Below are positions 1 through 5,850 of a stretch of DNA of 7,328 bases, one piece after another; the stretch's first letter is position 1; the number at the start of each line of letters is the position of its first letter. This DNA comes from Chloroflexota bacterium (GTDB taxonomy: Archaea > Iainarchaeota > Iainarchaeia > Iainarchaeales > GCA-2688035). The stretch spans positions 1-7,328 of the forward strand of contig DAOWAC010000050.1 of NCBI GenBank assembly GCA_030634785.1, read 5' to 3'. Both the position numbers and the translations under genes were made by a program. The notes below the pieces were generated by a model. That model was not told where the DNA came from, did no database searches, and saw only the letters and a list, made by a program, of their open reading frames with translations.

Positions 1-2
1 AT

Positions 3-299
3 TTCAATAACTCGGTTCAAACAACAATAAGAGCAGAGGAAAAAACACAGAAAAGAAACTGGTTCATGCGATTTTTATTCGGAGGAGACGAAGAAGCAGC
101 CGAAGAAATTGAACAAGAAGTAAACACAAACAGGAAAAGAATACAATCTTTGAAACAGTTAAAAGAAGATTGTGAAGAACCTGTAAAAACAATGTTACAG
201 GAACAAATACAAAACATAGAACAAGAACAAAACAGACTACAGCAACTAGCACAGGAAGAAAAACAAAACAAAGGATTAGTAGGCTGGATTTGGAAATAA
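3..299 (+). CDS. 3' end of a coiled-coil protein gene, 5' end outside the window
   Basis: The frame is open from base 3 to the TAA at 297-299, so the first in-frame ATG (66) need not be the start. No good ribosome site precedes that ATG, and the 21 codons before it (ending RNWF) read as normal protein. The visible 98 residues contain a short hydrophobic patch (FMRFLFGG, just after the ATG), then about 60 residues rich in Glu, Gln, Lys and Asn with heptad-like spacing of Ile, Leu and Val, as in a coiled coil. The tail ends GLVGWIWK, a small aromatic amphipathic segment. I do not recognise a named family. It may be the C-terminal stalk or cytoplasmic tail of a larger protein. The alternative is a free-standing 77-residue protein starting at 66. 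That the gene is real is likely from its composition; its role is unknown. Confidence 0.6.
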   Translation, partial: FNNSVQTTIRAEEKTQKRNWFMRFLFGGDEEAAEEIEQEVNTNRKRIQSLKQLKEDCEEPVKTMLQEQIQNIEQEQNRLQQLAQEEKQNKGLVGWIWK

Positions 300-372
300 A
301 GAATTTGTATTTACAGTAAGTAAAGAAATTACCCTTAGACCAGCAAAAGCAACCAGTATAAAAATATTAAAA

Positions 373-389
373 CCAATAAGAATTATTGG
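373..389 (+). repeat. Perfect 7-bp hairpin in the 300-440 intergenic stretch
   Basis: CCAATAA (373-379) and TTATTGG (383-389) are exact reverse complements around a GAA loop. The 3' arm overlaps the first two bases of the 14-base core repeat at 388-401. The stem is AT-rich and no T-tract follows on the plus strand, so it does not look like a terminator. A TATA-like box (TATAAAAA, 357-364) lies upstream at a distance that would place a transcript start near the hairpin's 3' arm. The function is unknown. Confidence 0.4.
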
Positions 390-404
390 CAATGATGAGG
401 TAAA
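388..404 (+). repeat. Third copy of the GGCAATGATGAGGT element (C-box-like)
   Basis: The first 14 bases match the start of the C/D box sRNA (5758-5771), and all 17 match the sequence ahead of the DUF3795 gene (7175-7191). It contains an exact C box (ATGATGA, 392-398), but no CTGA D box follows within about 80 bases, so it is not a complete C/D RNA. The TATA-like TATAAAAA at 357-364 could start a transcript close to base 388. It may be a decayed sRNA copy or a short shared regulatory element. Confidence 0.5.
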
Positions 405-440
405 CTATTCAAGGATAATAAACTATGAATCTAAATTTCC

Positions 441-965
441 TTATTTTACTTTTATGGCAAAGCTTTTGCCAAGCACTGGCGTGAGGCAAAAGAAGCTGAT
501 TTCCGCATCTTTTTTTAGCACTATTTTTTCTATGGAACGGTTGGGTATTTGACCGTTTACTTTGAACAAAAAGTATCCCTTTTTGCCGTCAATGCTTTCA
601 ATCAAATAGCCATTGGGGGATTTCTTTATTTCAATTCCTGAGATTTTGCTGAAAGCCTCAAACAAGGAGTCCCCTGCAGTGATTTCTATTGAGTAATCCT
701 TTTCCAAAGCAAAGAAGACCTTCCTAATATCTTCAATATATACATCACAAATTTTTAGGAGGTGCGTGTTTCCAACCTTCCTTCGCTCAATAAGGTTGTG
801 CTCTTCCAATAGCTTCACGTGCTTGAAAACAACTGGCGCAGATATCCCAAGCTCTTTTGCAAGCCCATTTATGTGCATTTCCTTTTCAAAAAGAAGCTCA
901 AGAATACGTCTCCTGTTTTTGTTCCCAAGAACCTTGAATATATCCAAACCAACACCATTAGTCAA
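441..965 (-). CDS. ArsR-type winged-helix transcriptional regulator with C-terminal domain
   Basis: This protein of about 174 residues is probably a DNA-binding repressor or activator. Residues 8-70 form a winged helix-turn-helix: FKVLGNKNRRRILELL gives the first helices, INGLAKELGISAPVVFKHVKLLEEHNLI is the turn and recognition helix (32-59), and ERRKVGNTHLLKI is the wing. The ELCVCDL-type metal site of classical ArsR is absent. Residues 95-174 form a separate domain, probably for ligand sensing or dimerisation, that I cannot name. The only possible starts are TTG codons at 965 and 947, because a stop lies in frame just upstream (969-971). Neither has a strong ribosome site, so leaderless translation is plausible. 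It is divergent from the toroid-protein operon, and two palindromes sit at its start (957-984), which fits autoregulation and control of that operon. The family is a confident call; the ligand and targets are inference. Confidence 0.85.
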   Translation of the reverse strand: MTNGVGLDIFKVLGNKNRRRILELLFEKEMHINGLAKELGISAPVVFKHVKLLEEHNLIERRKVGNTHLLKICDVYIEDIRKVFFALEKDYSIEITAGDSLFEAFSKISGIEIKKSPNGYLIESIDGKKGYFLFKVNGQIPNRSIEKIVLKKDAEISFFCLTPVLGKSFAIKVK

Positions 966-984
966 AGACTAATAATCATTATTA
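957..984. promoter_or_regulatory. Overlapping palindromes, candidate operator of the ArsR-type regulator
   Basis: Two exact dyads overlap. ATTAGTC (957-963) and GACTAAT (967-973) flank AAA, and TAATAATCATTATTA (970-984) is a perfect 15-base odd palindrome. They cover the probable start codon and upstream DNA of the divergent regulator gene. AT-rich dyads of this size are typical sites for ArsR-family dimers. Binding there would block the regulator gene's own initiation and lie close to the promoter of the plus-strand operon. The palindromes are seen directly; the role is inferred. Confidence 0.5.
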
Positions 985-993
985 ATAAAAATC

Positions 994-1053
994 TTTTTAA
1001 AAGGGCTTGCCAGCGCAAATTTCTTAATCTTTATAAAAACAGTTTTGGAGGTG
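994..1053 (+). promoter_or_regulatory. Promoter and ribosome-binding site of the 1060-4655 operon
   Basis: Two TATA-like boxes are visible: TTTTTAAAAG at 994-1003 and TTTATAAAA at 1030-1038. The first would give a transcript start near 1025 and a leader of roughly 35-40 bases containing the Shine-Dalgarno sequence GGAGGTG (1047-1053). The second would start near 1057, after that site, so the first is more likely if the ribosome site is used. GGAGGTG is an almost full complement of the archaeal 16S 3' end and lies six bases before TTG 1060, which fixes that start. Confidence 0.55.
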
Positions 1054-1059
1054 GGTGAA

Positions 1060-3039
1060 TTGAAGAAATTTGTTGTGTTAATAGCGCTTCTTTTTCTGTC
1101 AGTTGGGGCAATGGCTTATCCAATGAATGCAACCGACACAGAAATAGCAAGTGCTTTAAGCTACCTAAGAGGGCAGCAGGGTGCAGACGGCTGCATTGGA
1201 AGTTTTGCGACATCTGCTTGGGTCATAAGTGCGGCTGTTGCTGCCGGAGAAAACCCAGCATCTGCAGAGTGGTCGAACGAAGGAAATTCTCTTGTTGGCT
1301 GTATAACAAAAGATTCAACCTGGTTCAACGACCCAACTAGGACAGCAACAGACTTTGAAAGGCAAATCATTGCAATAGTTGCAGCAGGACAAGACCCAAC
1401 AAATTTCGGCGAGCTTGACTATGTCGCAAAACTTAAGACATTCTATGACGGAACACAGATTGGAAACTCAGCATACCTGAATGATGACATGTGGGGCATA
1501 ATTGCCTTAATATCTGCAGGCGAACAGGCTTCATCAACTGAAGTGCAGGGAATGATTTCATTCCTTGAAGCAAACCAGGGAGCAGACAACGGTTGGAGTT
1601 GGGGAGTAGGCTATGCAAGCGATGCAGATTCAACAGCCACAGCAATAATGGCATTAATTGCCGCCGGAAAGCCAAACAGCCAGCAAAACATTCAGGATGC
1701 AGTGAATTATCTCAAAACACAGCAGGATATTACAACAGCAGGCTTTCTTTCATGGGGAAGCGCAAACCCTGACTCAACAGCATATGCCATGGACGGCATT
1801 GTTGTTTTAGGACAAAACCCAACAAGCGTTGAATGGCAGGAAAACAGCACAAACCCAAGGGAATATCTTTTGACATGGCAACAGGCAGACGGCGGATTCA
1901 GCAACCCGTATGCAGATCCACCGTTAACATCAGGTCCATGGACAACGGCAAACGCAATAAATGCATTGCTCGGAAAGCCTTATCCGGTTGAAGTGATAAG
2001 TGATGCGCTGGAAATGCAAATAAGAATAGAGGCACTGGACTTAACACTATTGGATGAAGAAGTGGAGTTGCCTGAATCAATTGAATTCACTGCAAACAGC
2101 GGAACAAGCTATACATTGACCGAGCCAAGCCTTCTAATGGGTCTGCTTCAGGCAGCAGAGGACAACGGCTTTGAAGTAGTGGTAAAAGACGACTGGTATC
2201 CTGACATGGGTTTCTATGTATATAGTGTTGCTGGCTATAACCCAGCCGGGTTTGACGGCTGGAATTTTAGAGTAGACTATCACACAACAGGAATGCATTC
2301 AATAGACAGCTTTATATGGCAAGAAAGCTCTCCACCAACAGCACCGCATAATGAATCAGTGTGGTTTTTTGGAGGATGGGACTACAACGCACTGCGAATT
2401 ACTACAGGCTCCACAGAAGTCGAAGCAGGCGAGGATGTGGAAGTTACAGTTGAGTACTACTATGAACAGGACGACGTATGGTATCCTGTTGAAGGCGCAA
2501 CAGTAAAAGGAGCAAGCTCCGAACAAACCACAGACTCAGAGGGAAACGCAACAATAAGCTTTGTCTTTGGAGGAACAAAACAAGTGTATACAGAAAAAGC
2601 CGATTCAAAATATTACAGAAGCAACAGACTGGAATTCAGTGTCGAAGGCGGACAGCAAACAAGCTCAAGTGTTGACATGACAGGAAACATAGTAGCAGCA
2701 GTGTCGTTTTCGGTTGTGCCAAGCTCGATAAACTTTGGCTCTTTCGGCCCGGGATACGTTGTACAGGGAAACAATCTGACACTGAAAAACACTGGTTCGT
2801 GGAATCTGGAAGTGGATGCAGAGGTAACAGACAATGAGGGAACACTGTACACAAGCGGCTTACTTCTGGATGATGGAGCATGGGGAAGTTTCCTTTCCCA
2901 GATTGCAGCCGACACAACAGACTTTGTAAGAAGTGTTGCTGTAACAACAGGACTTGCTGTGCCAACAGACTATAGTGGAACAGGAACAGAAACAGGCACG
3001 CTGACATTCTGGGCAACGGCAACAGGAATACCATCCTAA
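1060..3039 (+). CDS. Secreted toroid plus DUF4430 protein, transcobalamin/intrinsic-factor-like architecture
   Basis: The protein has about 659 residues. Residues 1-19 are a signal peptide ending AMA. Residues 24-305 hold repeated helical units, each with a helix ending in a Gln-rich turn (RGQQGADG, ANQGADNGW, KTQQD, TWQQADGGF) and then a small-residue helix (ATAIMALIAAG, ANAINALLG), as in prenyltransferase/squalene-oxidase repeats. Residues 325-447 resemble DUF4430: SGTSYTL at 347, GWNFRVDY, and VWFFGGWDYNALRI at 434-447. Residues 452-530 look like an Ig/bacterial surface domain (SEGNATISF), and 545-659 are another beta domain (SSINFGSFGPG). The only cysteines seen, 45 and 81, could form a disulfide. 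In animal cobalamin carriers the toroid and the transcobalamin-like C-terminal domain clamp B12; ligand binding here is inference. Starting at 1045 would place the start codon over the ribosome site, so TTG 1060 is preferred. No C-terminal anchor is visible. A pure surface or adhesion role is the main alternative. Confidence 0.8.
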   Translation: MKKFVVLIALLFLSVGAMAYPMNATDTEIASALSYLRGQQGADGCIGSFATSAWVISAAVAAGENPASAEWSNEGNSLVGCITKDSTWFNDPTRTATDFERQIIAIVAAGQDPTNFGELDYVAKLKTFYDGTQIGNSAYLNDDMWGIIALISAGEQASSTEVQGMISFLEANQGADNGWSWGVGYASDADSTATAIMALIAAGKPNSQQNIQDAVNYLKTQQDITTAGFLSWGSANPDSTAYAMDGIVVLGQNPTSVEWQENSTNPREYLLTWQQADGGFSNPYADPPLTSGPWTTANAINALLGKPYPVEVISDALEMQIRIEALDLTLLDEEVELPESIEFTANSGTSYTLTEPSLLMGLLQAAEDNGFEVVVKDDWYPDMGFYVYSVAGYNPAGFDGWNFRVDYHTTGMHSIDSFIWQESSPPTAPHNESVWFFGGWDYNALRITTGSTEVEAGEDVEVTVEYYYEQDDVWYPVEGATVKGASSEQTTDSEGNATISFVFGGTKQVYTEKADSKYYRSNRLEFSVEGGQQTSSSVDMTGNIVAAVSFSVVPSSINFGSFGPGYVVQGNNLTLKNTGSWNLEVDAEVTDNEGTLYTSGLLLDDGAWGSFLSQIAADTTDFVRSVAVTTGLAVPTDYSGTGTETGTLTFWATATGIPS

Positions 3040-3058
3040 AAAAGGAGAAGAATGAGCA

Positions 3059-3631
3059 ATGAACAAAATCCATTCCCTCCTTTTTCTTTTTCTTATTTTC
3101 ACAACCAACGGCGTTCTTGCAGTCGGCTTGGGAGTTAACCCGGCTTACTTAAGCTTTGATATTTATTCAGTTGAAGACTTTGAAAAAGAGATTTATGTAA
3201 TAAACAATGAAAGCGACAGGTTCGATTTTAGGCTGTATTCTGATTCCGATGCAATAAAAACTTTCCCTGAACAACTTTTGCTTGACGGAGGGGAAAACCA
3301 ACGGATTATGGTCAGACTTGACCCAAAAAAATTCAATTCAAATTTTGAGGCAACACTTTTCATTGTTTCAAGTGACCCAGAAAAGCCCGATGTCAGAATA
3401 GGCATAAAAATGCCAATAAACGTAAAGATTTCAAACAATGAAGCCTTGGAAAAGGCTATTGAAAAAAGCTTGCGGAAAAATAAGGGCAAAACTGAAAAAG
3501 AAGAGACTGGCAGCTTGGTGACAACAGGACTGTTTGGGCTTGCAAGCCAGGACCCAGAAATCATCTTGATTGGAATAATGACCATGACTGCAATAGCATT
3601 TTTGATTTTTGCGCGAAAGAGAAAGAATTAA
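3059..3631 (+). CDS. Exported beta-domain protein with C-terminal membrane anchor
   Basis: This is a 190-residue protein. Residues 1-21 form a signal peptide (hydrophobic LLFLFLIFTT, cut near VLA). Residues 22-125 are beta-rich, beginning GLGVNPAYLSFDIYS and continuing with EIYVINNES, QRIMVRLDP and ATLFIVSSDP, the spacing of an immunoglobulin-like or pilus-chaperone-like sandwich. A charged linker (about 125-150) leads to a transmembrane helix (167-185) followed by RKRKN, which would stay in the cytoplasm. The start lies 19 bases after the preceding stop, with GGAG at 3044-3047 as ribosome site, so it is very probably co-transcribed with the toroid protein. The beta domain may hold or present that secreted partner, whose own C-terminal domain shows the related pattern of a Pro-Ser-x-Ile/Leu-x-Phe strand. 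I cannot assign a precise family. Confidence 0.75.
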   Translation: MNKIHSLLFLFLIFTTNGVLAVGLGVNPAYLSFDIYSVEDFEKEIYVINNESDRFDFRLYSDSDAIKTFPEQLLLDGGENQRIMVRLDPKKFNSNFEATLFIVSSDPEKPDVRIGIKMPINVKISNNEALEKAIEKSLRKNKGKTEKEETGSLVTTGLFGLASQDPEIILIGIMTMTAIAFLIFARKRKN

Positions 3632-3664
3632 AAAATAGAAAAAAGTATAGGATAGTGAGATGGT

Positions 3665-4216
3665 ATGAAAAAGTTCTTGAAATATTTGGCAAGTTTGTTT
3701 TTCTGCAATATCTACAGGCTACTTAAGATTTTTCCAAACAACGACCCAATAATGGGCTGTGCGCTTCCATTTGCAAGAAGAGACAAATGGTGGCAGGCAG
3801 TGTTATTCCCAGTGATTACTATGATAAGCTTTGATTTCATTACAATGAAAATTGGCGTGTGGACTTTTGGAACAGCAGCAGCATACGGATTTATTGGATT
3901 ACTGTTTTACGCTTACTTCAAGAGAAAGAAGAAAGTAGGGCTTAAAACTTATGCAAAAAGCAGTTTTGCAGGAATTTTAATTTTCGACTTTTTAACCGGA
4001 CCCATAATGAGCAGCTATGTGTTTGCAATCCCTTTTAGTGTTGCTTTTTTGGGACAGATTCCCTTCACAGCAATGCACCTTGTAAGTGGCGTTACGCTGA
4101 CAATGATAATTGCGCCTGTGCTTGATCCAGCAGTAAGGCCAGAGGTTCACAGCGCAGTTGCAAAGTGTGCACGACCAATCAAAGCATTGCTCCCAAAATT
4201 TGCTGTAAGGGTTTAA
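3665..4216 (+). CDS. Membrane protein resembling an ECF transporter S component
   Basis: This is a 183-residue integral membrane protein. The N-terminal part has FPNNDPIMGCALPFARR (23-39), followed by helices at about 43-61 and 65-85, a basic loop (KRKKK, 86-90), and helices at about 99-120 and 122-152. Notable residues are D57 and D108 inside helices, a TGP turn (111-113) and the segment GQIPFTAMHLVSG (130-142). The last is reminiscent of the 'GQIPFT-x-HL-x-G' stretch I associate with substrate-binding S subunits of energy-coupling-factor vitamin transporters. Such proteins bind one vitamin or metal and pair with an EcfA/A'/T module, which is not encoded here. The gene lies between two exported-protein genes and ends one base before the DUF4430 lipoprotein ATG, implying a shared task, possibly corrinoid uptake. 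The S-component call is by recalled pattern only; the membrane topology is clearer. Confidence 0.6.
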   Translation: MKKFLKYLASLFFCNIYRLLKIFPNNDPIMGCALPFARRDKWWQAVLFPVITMISFDFITMKIGVWTFGTAAAYGFIGLLFYAYFKRKKKVGLKTYAKSSFAGILIFDFLTGPIMSSYVFAIPFSVAFLGQIPFTAMHLVSGVTLTMIIAPVLDPAVRPEVHSAVAKCARPIKALLPKFAVRV

Positions 4217-4217
4217 C

Positions 4218-4655
4218 ATGAGGAGCAAATACGATGCCTTTTTGCTTTTTGGCTTTGCCCTAATTTTGCTTTTGTCAGGTTGCACCCAGACATTGCAAGA
4301 GCAAACCATAATAGAAAATCCGCTCCAAGAACAAGAGTGGGAAGAAACAGTTACTTTTACACTGAGATTGTTTGACAAAGAAGAACAATTAATTTTTGAT
4401 AAATCCTACGAGATTGAACCTGGCACAAACGCGTTTGAAGCAATGCTGGAAATAGTTGAAGTTGACTACGATGACTATGGCAGCCTAGGCGCTTTCGTGA
4501 AAGGCATTAACAGAATTGAGCCAGAGCAGGGATATTACCTTGCATTATACGTTGACAGCGTTTACGCAAACAAAGGAATCTCAAGCCATTCAATTGAAAA
4601 AGACACTTTAATTGAATGGAAAATTGAAAAAAATGAAAGCTTTGGAAACAATTAA
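4218..4655 (+). CDS. Lipoprotein with a DUF4430 (transcobalamin-like C-terminal) domain
   Basis: This is a 145-residue protein. Residues 5-22 form a lipoprotein signal ending LLLSGC, so Cys22 is probably lipidated and the protein tethered outside the membrane. After a Gln/Glu-rich linker, residues 44-137 match the DUF4430 pattern: TFTLRLFD strand, EIEPGTNAFEAMLEI (helix from a G-x-NAFEAM turn), GAFVKGINRI, GYYLALYVD, YANKGISSHSI, and closing LIEWKIE. The 'vYaNkG-x-s' and 'EW' elements are hallmarks of the family, which is grouped with the C-terminal domain of animal cobalamin carriers. The start follows the S-component-like gene by one base, suggesting translational coupling. It is likely a surface ligand-binding subunit that hands cargo to the membrane protein. 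Ligand identity is inferred, not seen. Confidence 0.85.
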   Translation: MRSKYDAFLLFGFALILLLSGCTQTLQEQTIIENPLQEQEWEETVTFTLRLFDKEEQLIFDKSYEIEPGTNAFEAMLEIVEVDYDDYGSLGAFVKGINRIEPEQGYYLALYVDSVYANKGISSHSIEKDTLIEWKIEKNESFGNN

Positions 4656-4681
4656 ATTCATCATTAATCCATATAGTTAGT

Positions 4682-4686
4682 GTGAT
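4682..4686 (+). promoter_or_regulatory. Ribosome-binding site GTGAT for the dehydrogenase
   Basis: GTGAT matches the 3' part of the archaeal Shine-Dalgarno consensus GGAGGTGAT and sits five bases before ATG 4692. It supports that start and independent initiation after a 36-base gap from the preceding lipoprotein gene. A weak CATATAG at 4670-4676 lies too close to the start to be an obvious TATA box for this gene. Confidence 0.45.
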
Positions 4687-4691
4687 AAAAA

Positions 4692-5684
4692 ATGAAGAAC
4701 ATTGTTTTTGTTGAAGTTGAAGACTGGGAAAGAGGTGCAATTGACAGAATCCTGCTCAAAAAGTTTAAAGCAAAAATATTCAGCCAAGCACTGGACGAGT
4801 TGAACAACAAAGAACTTGCAGATATAGAAATTCTTTCAACTTTTATCTACTCAAAAGTTGGAAAAGAAGAGCTTGAAAAAATGCCCAAGCTGGAAGCAAT
4901 TGCAACAAGGTCAACCGGAACCGACCACATTGATTTCAAAGAATGTAAGAAAAGGGGAATAAAAGTTTACAATGTCCCAACTTATGGCGAGAACACTGTC
5001 GCAGAGCACACTTTTGGCTTGATTCTGTCTTTAAGCAGAAAAATTTACCAAGCAATACAACGGGGCAAAAGAGCAGATTTCTCAATAAACGGACTCCAAG
5101 GATTTGACCTTAAAGGAAAAACAATTGGCATCATTGGAATGGGGTATATTGGCAAGCATGTTGCAAGAATCGCCAAAGGCTTTGAAATGAACATAATTGC
5201 ATTTGACATAAAAGAAAACAAACAGCTGGCAAAAGAACTCGGATTCAAACATGTTTCGTTTGAATTCCTACTTGAGAACTCGGATGTAATTTCACTGCAT
5301 GCTCCATACAACAAAAAAACCCATCACATGATTAACAGCAAAAACATTGACAAGATAAAAAAAGGTGCAATTCTTGTCAACACAGCAAGAGGCGGCCTGG
5401 TAGAAACAAATGCCCTGCTAAAAGCACTTGAAAAAGGCATTATAAGCGCTGCAGGACTGGATGTTTTGGAAGAAGAGGCATTCATAAAGGAAGAAAGCCA
5501 GCTTCTCTCAAGCAAGCTTCCAAAGAAACAAAACCTGAAAGTGGTTTTACAAAATCATGTGCTGATGGGAAAGGACAACGTCCTAATAACACCACACAAT
5601 GCCTTTAACTCAAAAGAGGCAATTGAGAGAATAATCCAAACAACAGTGAAAAACATCAAAACACATGTAGAAAAAGATAAATAG
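4692..5684 (+). CDS. D-isomer-specific 2-hydroxyacid dehydrogenase (D-lactate dehydrogenase-like)
   Basis: This 330-residue cytosolic enzyme is likely NAD-dependent, reducing a 2-oxoacid such as pyruvate to the D-2-hydroxyacid or the reverse. The substrate domain includes ATRSTGTDHID (71-81) and YGENTVAEHTFGLIL (98-112). The Rossmann fold has GMGYIG (149-154) with acidic D172 at the end of the second strand, favouring NAD over NADP. The catalytic residues are readable: R233 in NTARGG, E262 after GLDVLEEE, and H302 in ITPHNAF. The roughly 40-residue stretch between E262 and H302 is longer than in glycerate or formate dehydrogenases and fits the D-lactate dehydrogenase branch. Length is normal and the ORF intact. 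No functional tie to the uptake-like genes upstream is evident; it may be transcribed with them or alone. The exact substrate cannot be read from the sequence. Confidence 0.9.
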   Translation: MKNIVFVEVEDWERGAIDRILLKKFKAKIFSQALDELNNKELADIEILSTFIYSKVGKEELEKMPKLEAIATRSTGTDHIDFKECKKRGIKVYNVPTYGENTVAEHTFGLILSLSRKIYQAIQRGKRADFSINGLQGFDLKGKTIGIIGMGYIGKHVARIAKGFEMNIIAFDIKENKQLAKELGFKHVSFEFLLENSDVISLHAPYNKKTHHMINSKNIDKIKKGAILVNTARGGLVETNALLKALEKGIISAAGLDVLEEEAFIKEESQLLSSKLPKKQNLKVVLQNHVLMGKDNVLITPHNAFNSKEAIERIIQTTVKNIKTHVEKDK

Positions 5685-5695
5685 GTTGTTAGCCT

Positions 5696-5710
5696 AGTAA
5701 ATAATTTACT
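5696..5710. repeat. 15-base perfect palindrome after the dehydrogenase gene
   Basis: AGTAAAT and ATTTACT flank a single A, eleven bases after the dehydrogenase stop codon and about 24 bases ahead of the TATA-like box of the C/D box sRNA. It could be a weak hairpin ending the dehydrogenase transcript or a protein-binding dyad for the sRNA promoter. No T-tract follows directly, so terminator use is doubtful. Confidence 0.3.
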
Positions 5711-5733
5711 CGTCCATTAGACAATATTAAGAC

Positions 5734-5739
5734 ATATAA
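5734..5739 (+). promoter_or_regulatory. TATA-like box of the C/D box sRNA
   Basis: ATATAA in GACATATAAC lies about 24 bases before the GGC that would open the sRNA terminal stem, the usual archaeal TATA-to-start distance. A second TATATAT run (5744-5750) is nearer, and is part of the segment conserved upstream of the DUF3795 gene, so it cannot be excluded as the true box. Confidence 0.45.
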
Positions 5740-5740
5740 C

Positions 5741-5771
5741 TTCTATATATCTCTGTAGGCAATGATGAGGT
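5741..5771 (+). repeat. 31-base element shared with 7158-7188 (sRNA copy)
   Basis: This segment runs from TTCTATATAT through the C box to GGT and matches 7158-7188 at 27 of 31 positions without gaps, differing only at offsets 2, 10, 11 and 15. The last 14 bases also match 388-401. Identity stops just after the first three bases of the D' guide. It therefore joins probable promoter DNA to the first bases of the guide RNA. Confidence 0.75.
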
Positions 5772-5820
5772 TTAACACCTTCTGACCGCAAGGTATGATG
5801 ACAAAATCTAACCTGAGCCA
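5758..5820 (+). ncRNA. C/D box guide sRNA (2'-O-methylation guide)
   Basis: All four boxes occur in the right order and spacing: C box ATGATGA (5762-5768), D' box CTGA (5782-5785), C' box ATGATGA (5795-5801) and D box CTGA (5813-5816). Guide regions are 13 bases (5769-5781) and 11 bases (5802-5812), and the D'-C' spacer is 9 bases. GGC (5758-5760) pairs with GCC (5817-5819) as a short terminal stem, and a run of five T (5822-5826) can end the transcript. Such RNAs bind L7Ae, Nop5 and fibrillarin and direct methylation of rRNA or tRNA. By the D+5 rule the first guide selects a U (opposite A5777) within 5'-AAGGUGUUAAACC-3', and the second a G (opposite C5808) within 5'-GUUAGAUUUUG-3'. I do not recognise either target. 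The opposing gene ends at 5851, so the RNA overlaps no coding region. Confidence 0.88.
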
Positions 5821-5821
5821 A

Positions 5822-5826
5822 TTTTT
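5822..5826 (+). terminator. Oligo-T end of the C/D box sRNA
   Basis: Five T residues begin six bases after the D box and three after the terminal-stem GCC. Short T-tracts end many archaeal transcripts without needing a strong hairpin. Confidence 0.4.
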
Positions 5827-5850
5827 AGTGTTGTATTGTTTGGAGAACAA

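Noticed and set aside
455..470. GGCAAA...TTTGCC inverted repeat near the end of the ArsR-type gene as a terminator
   Set aside because: It lies inside the coding sequence, before the stop codon, with no T-tract in the needed orientation.
966..1059. A cobalamin riboswitch ahead of the putative corrinoid-binding operon
   Set aside because: The interval is under 100 bases, AT-rich, has no B12-box-like conserved sequence that I can see, and is already taken up by two promoters and palindromes.
2613..3108. Minus-strand ORFs opposite the toroid gene and its neighbour
   Set aside because: Ser/Pro/Leu/Cys-rich shadows of the plus-strand genes without starts or domains.
4659..4665. ATGATGA C-box match on the minus strand between the lipoprotein and dehydrogenase genes
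   Set aside because: No CTGA D box follows on that strand within a plausible distance, and no second C/D pair is present, so it is a chance match.
5836..5850. TTGTT/AACAA hairpin just after the stop of the minus-strand membrane pair as a terminator
   Set aside because: The stem is only five mostly A-T pairs and no clear T-tract follows on the minus strand; too weak to call.
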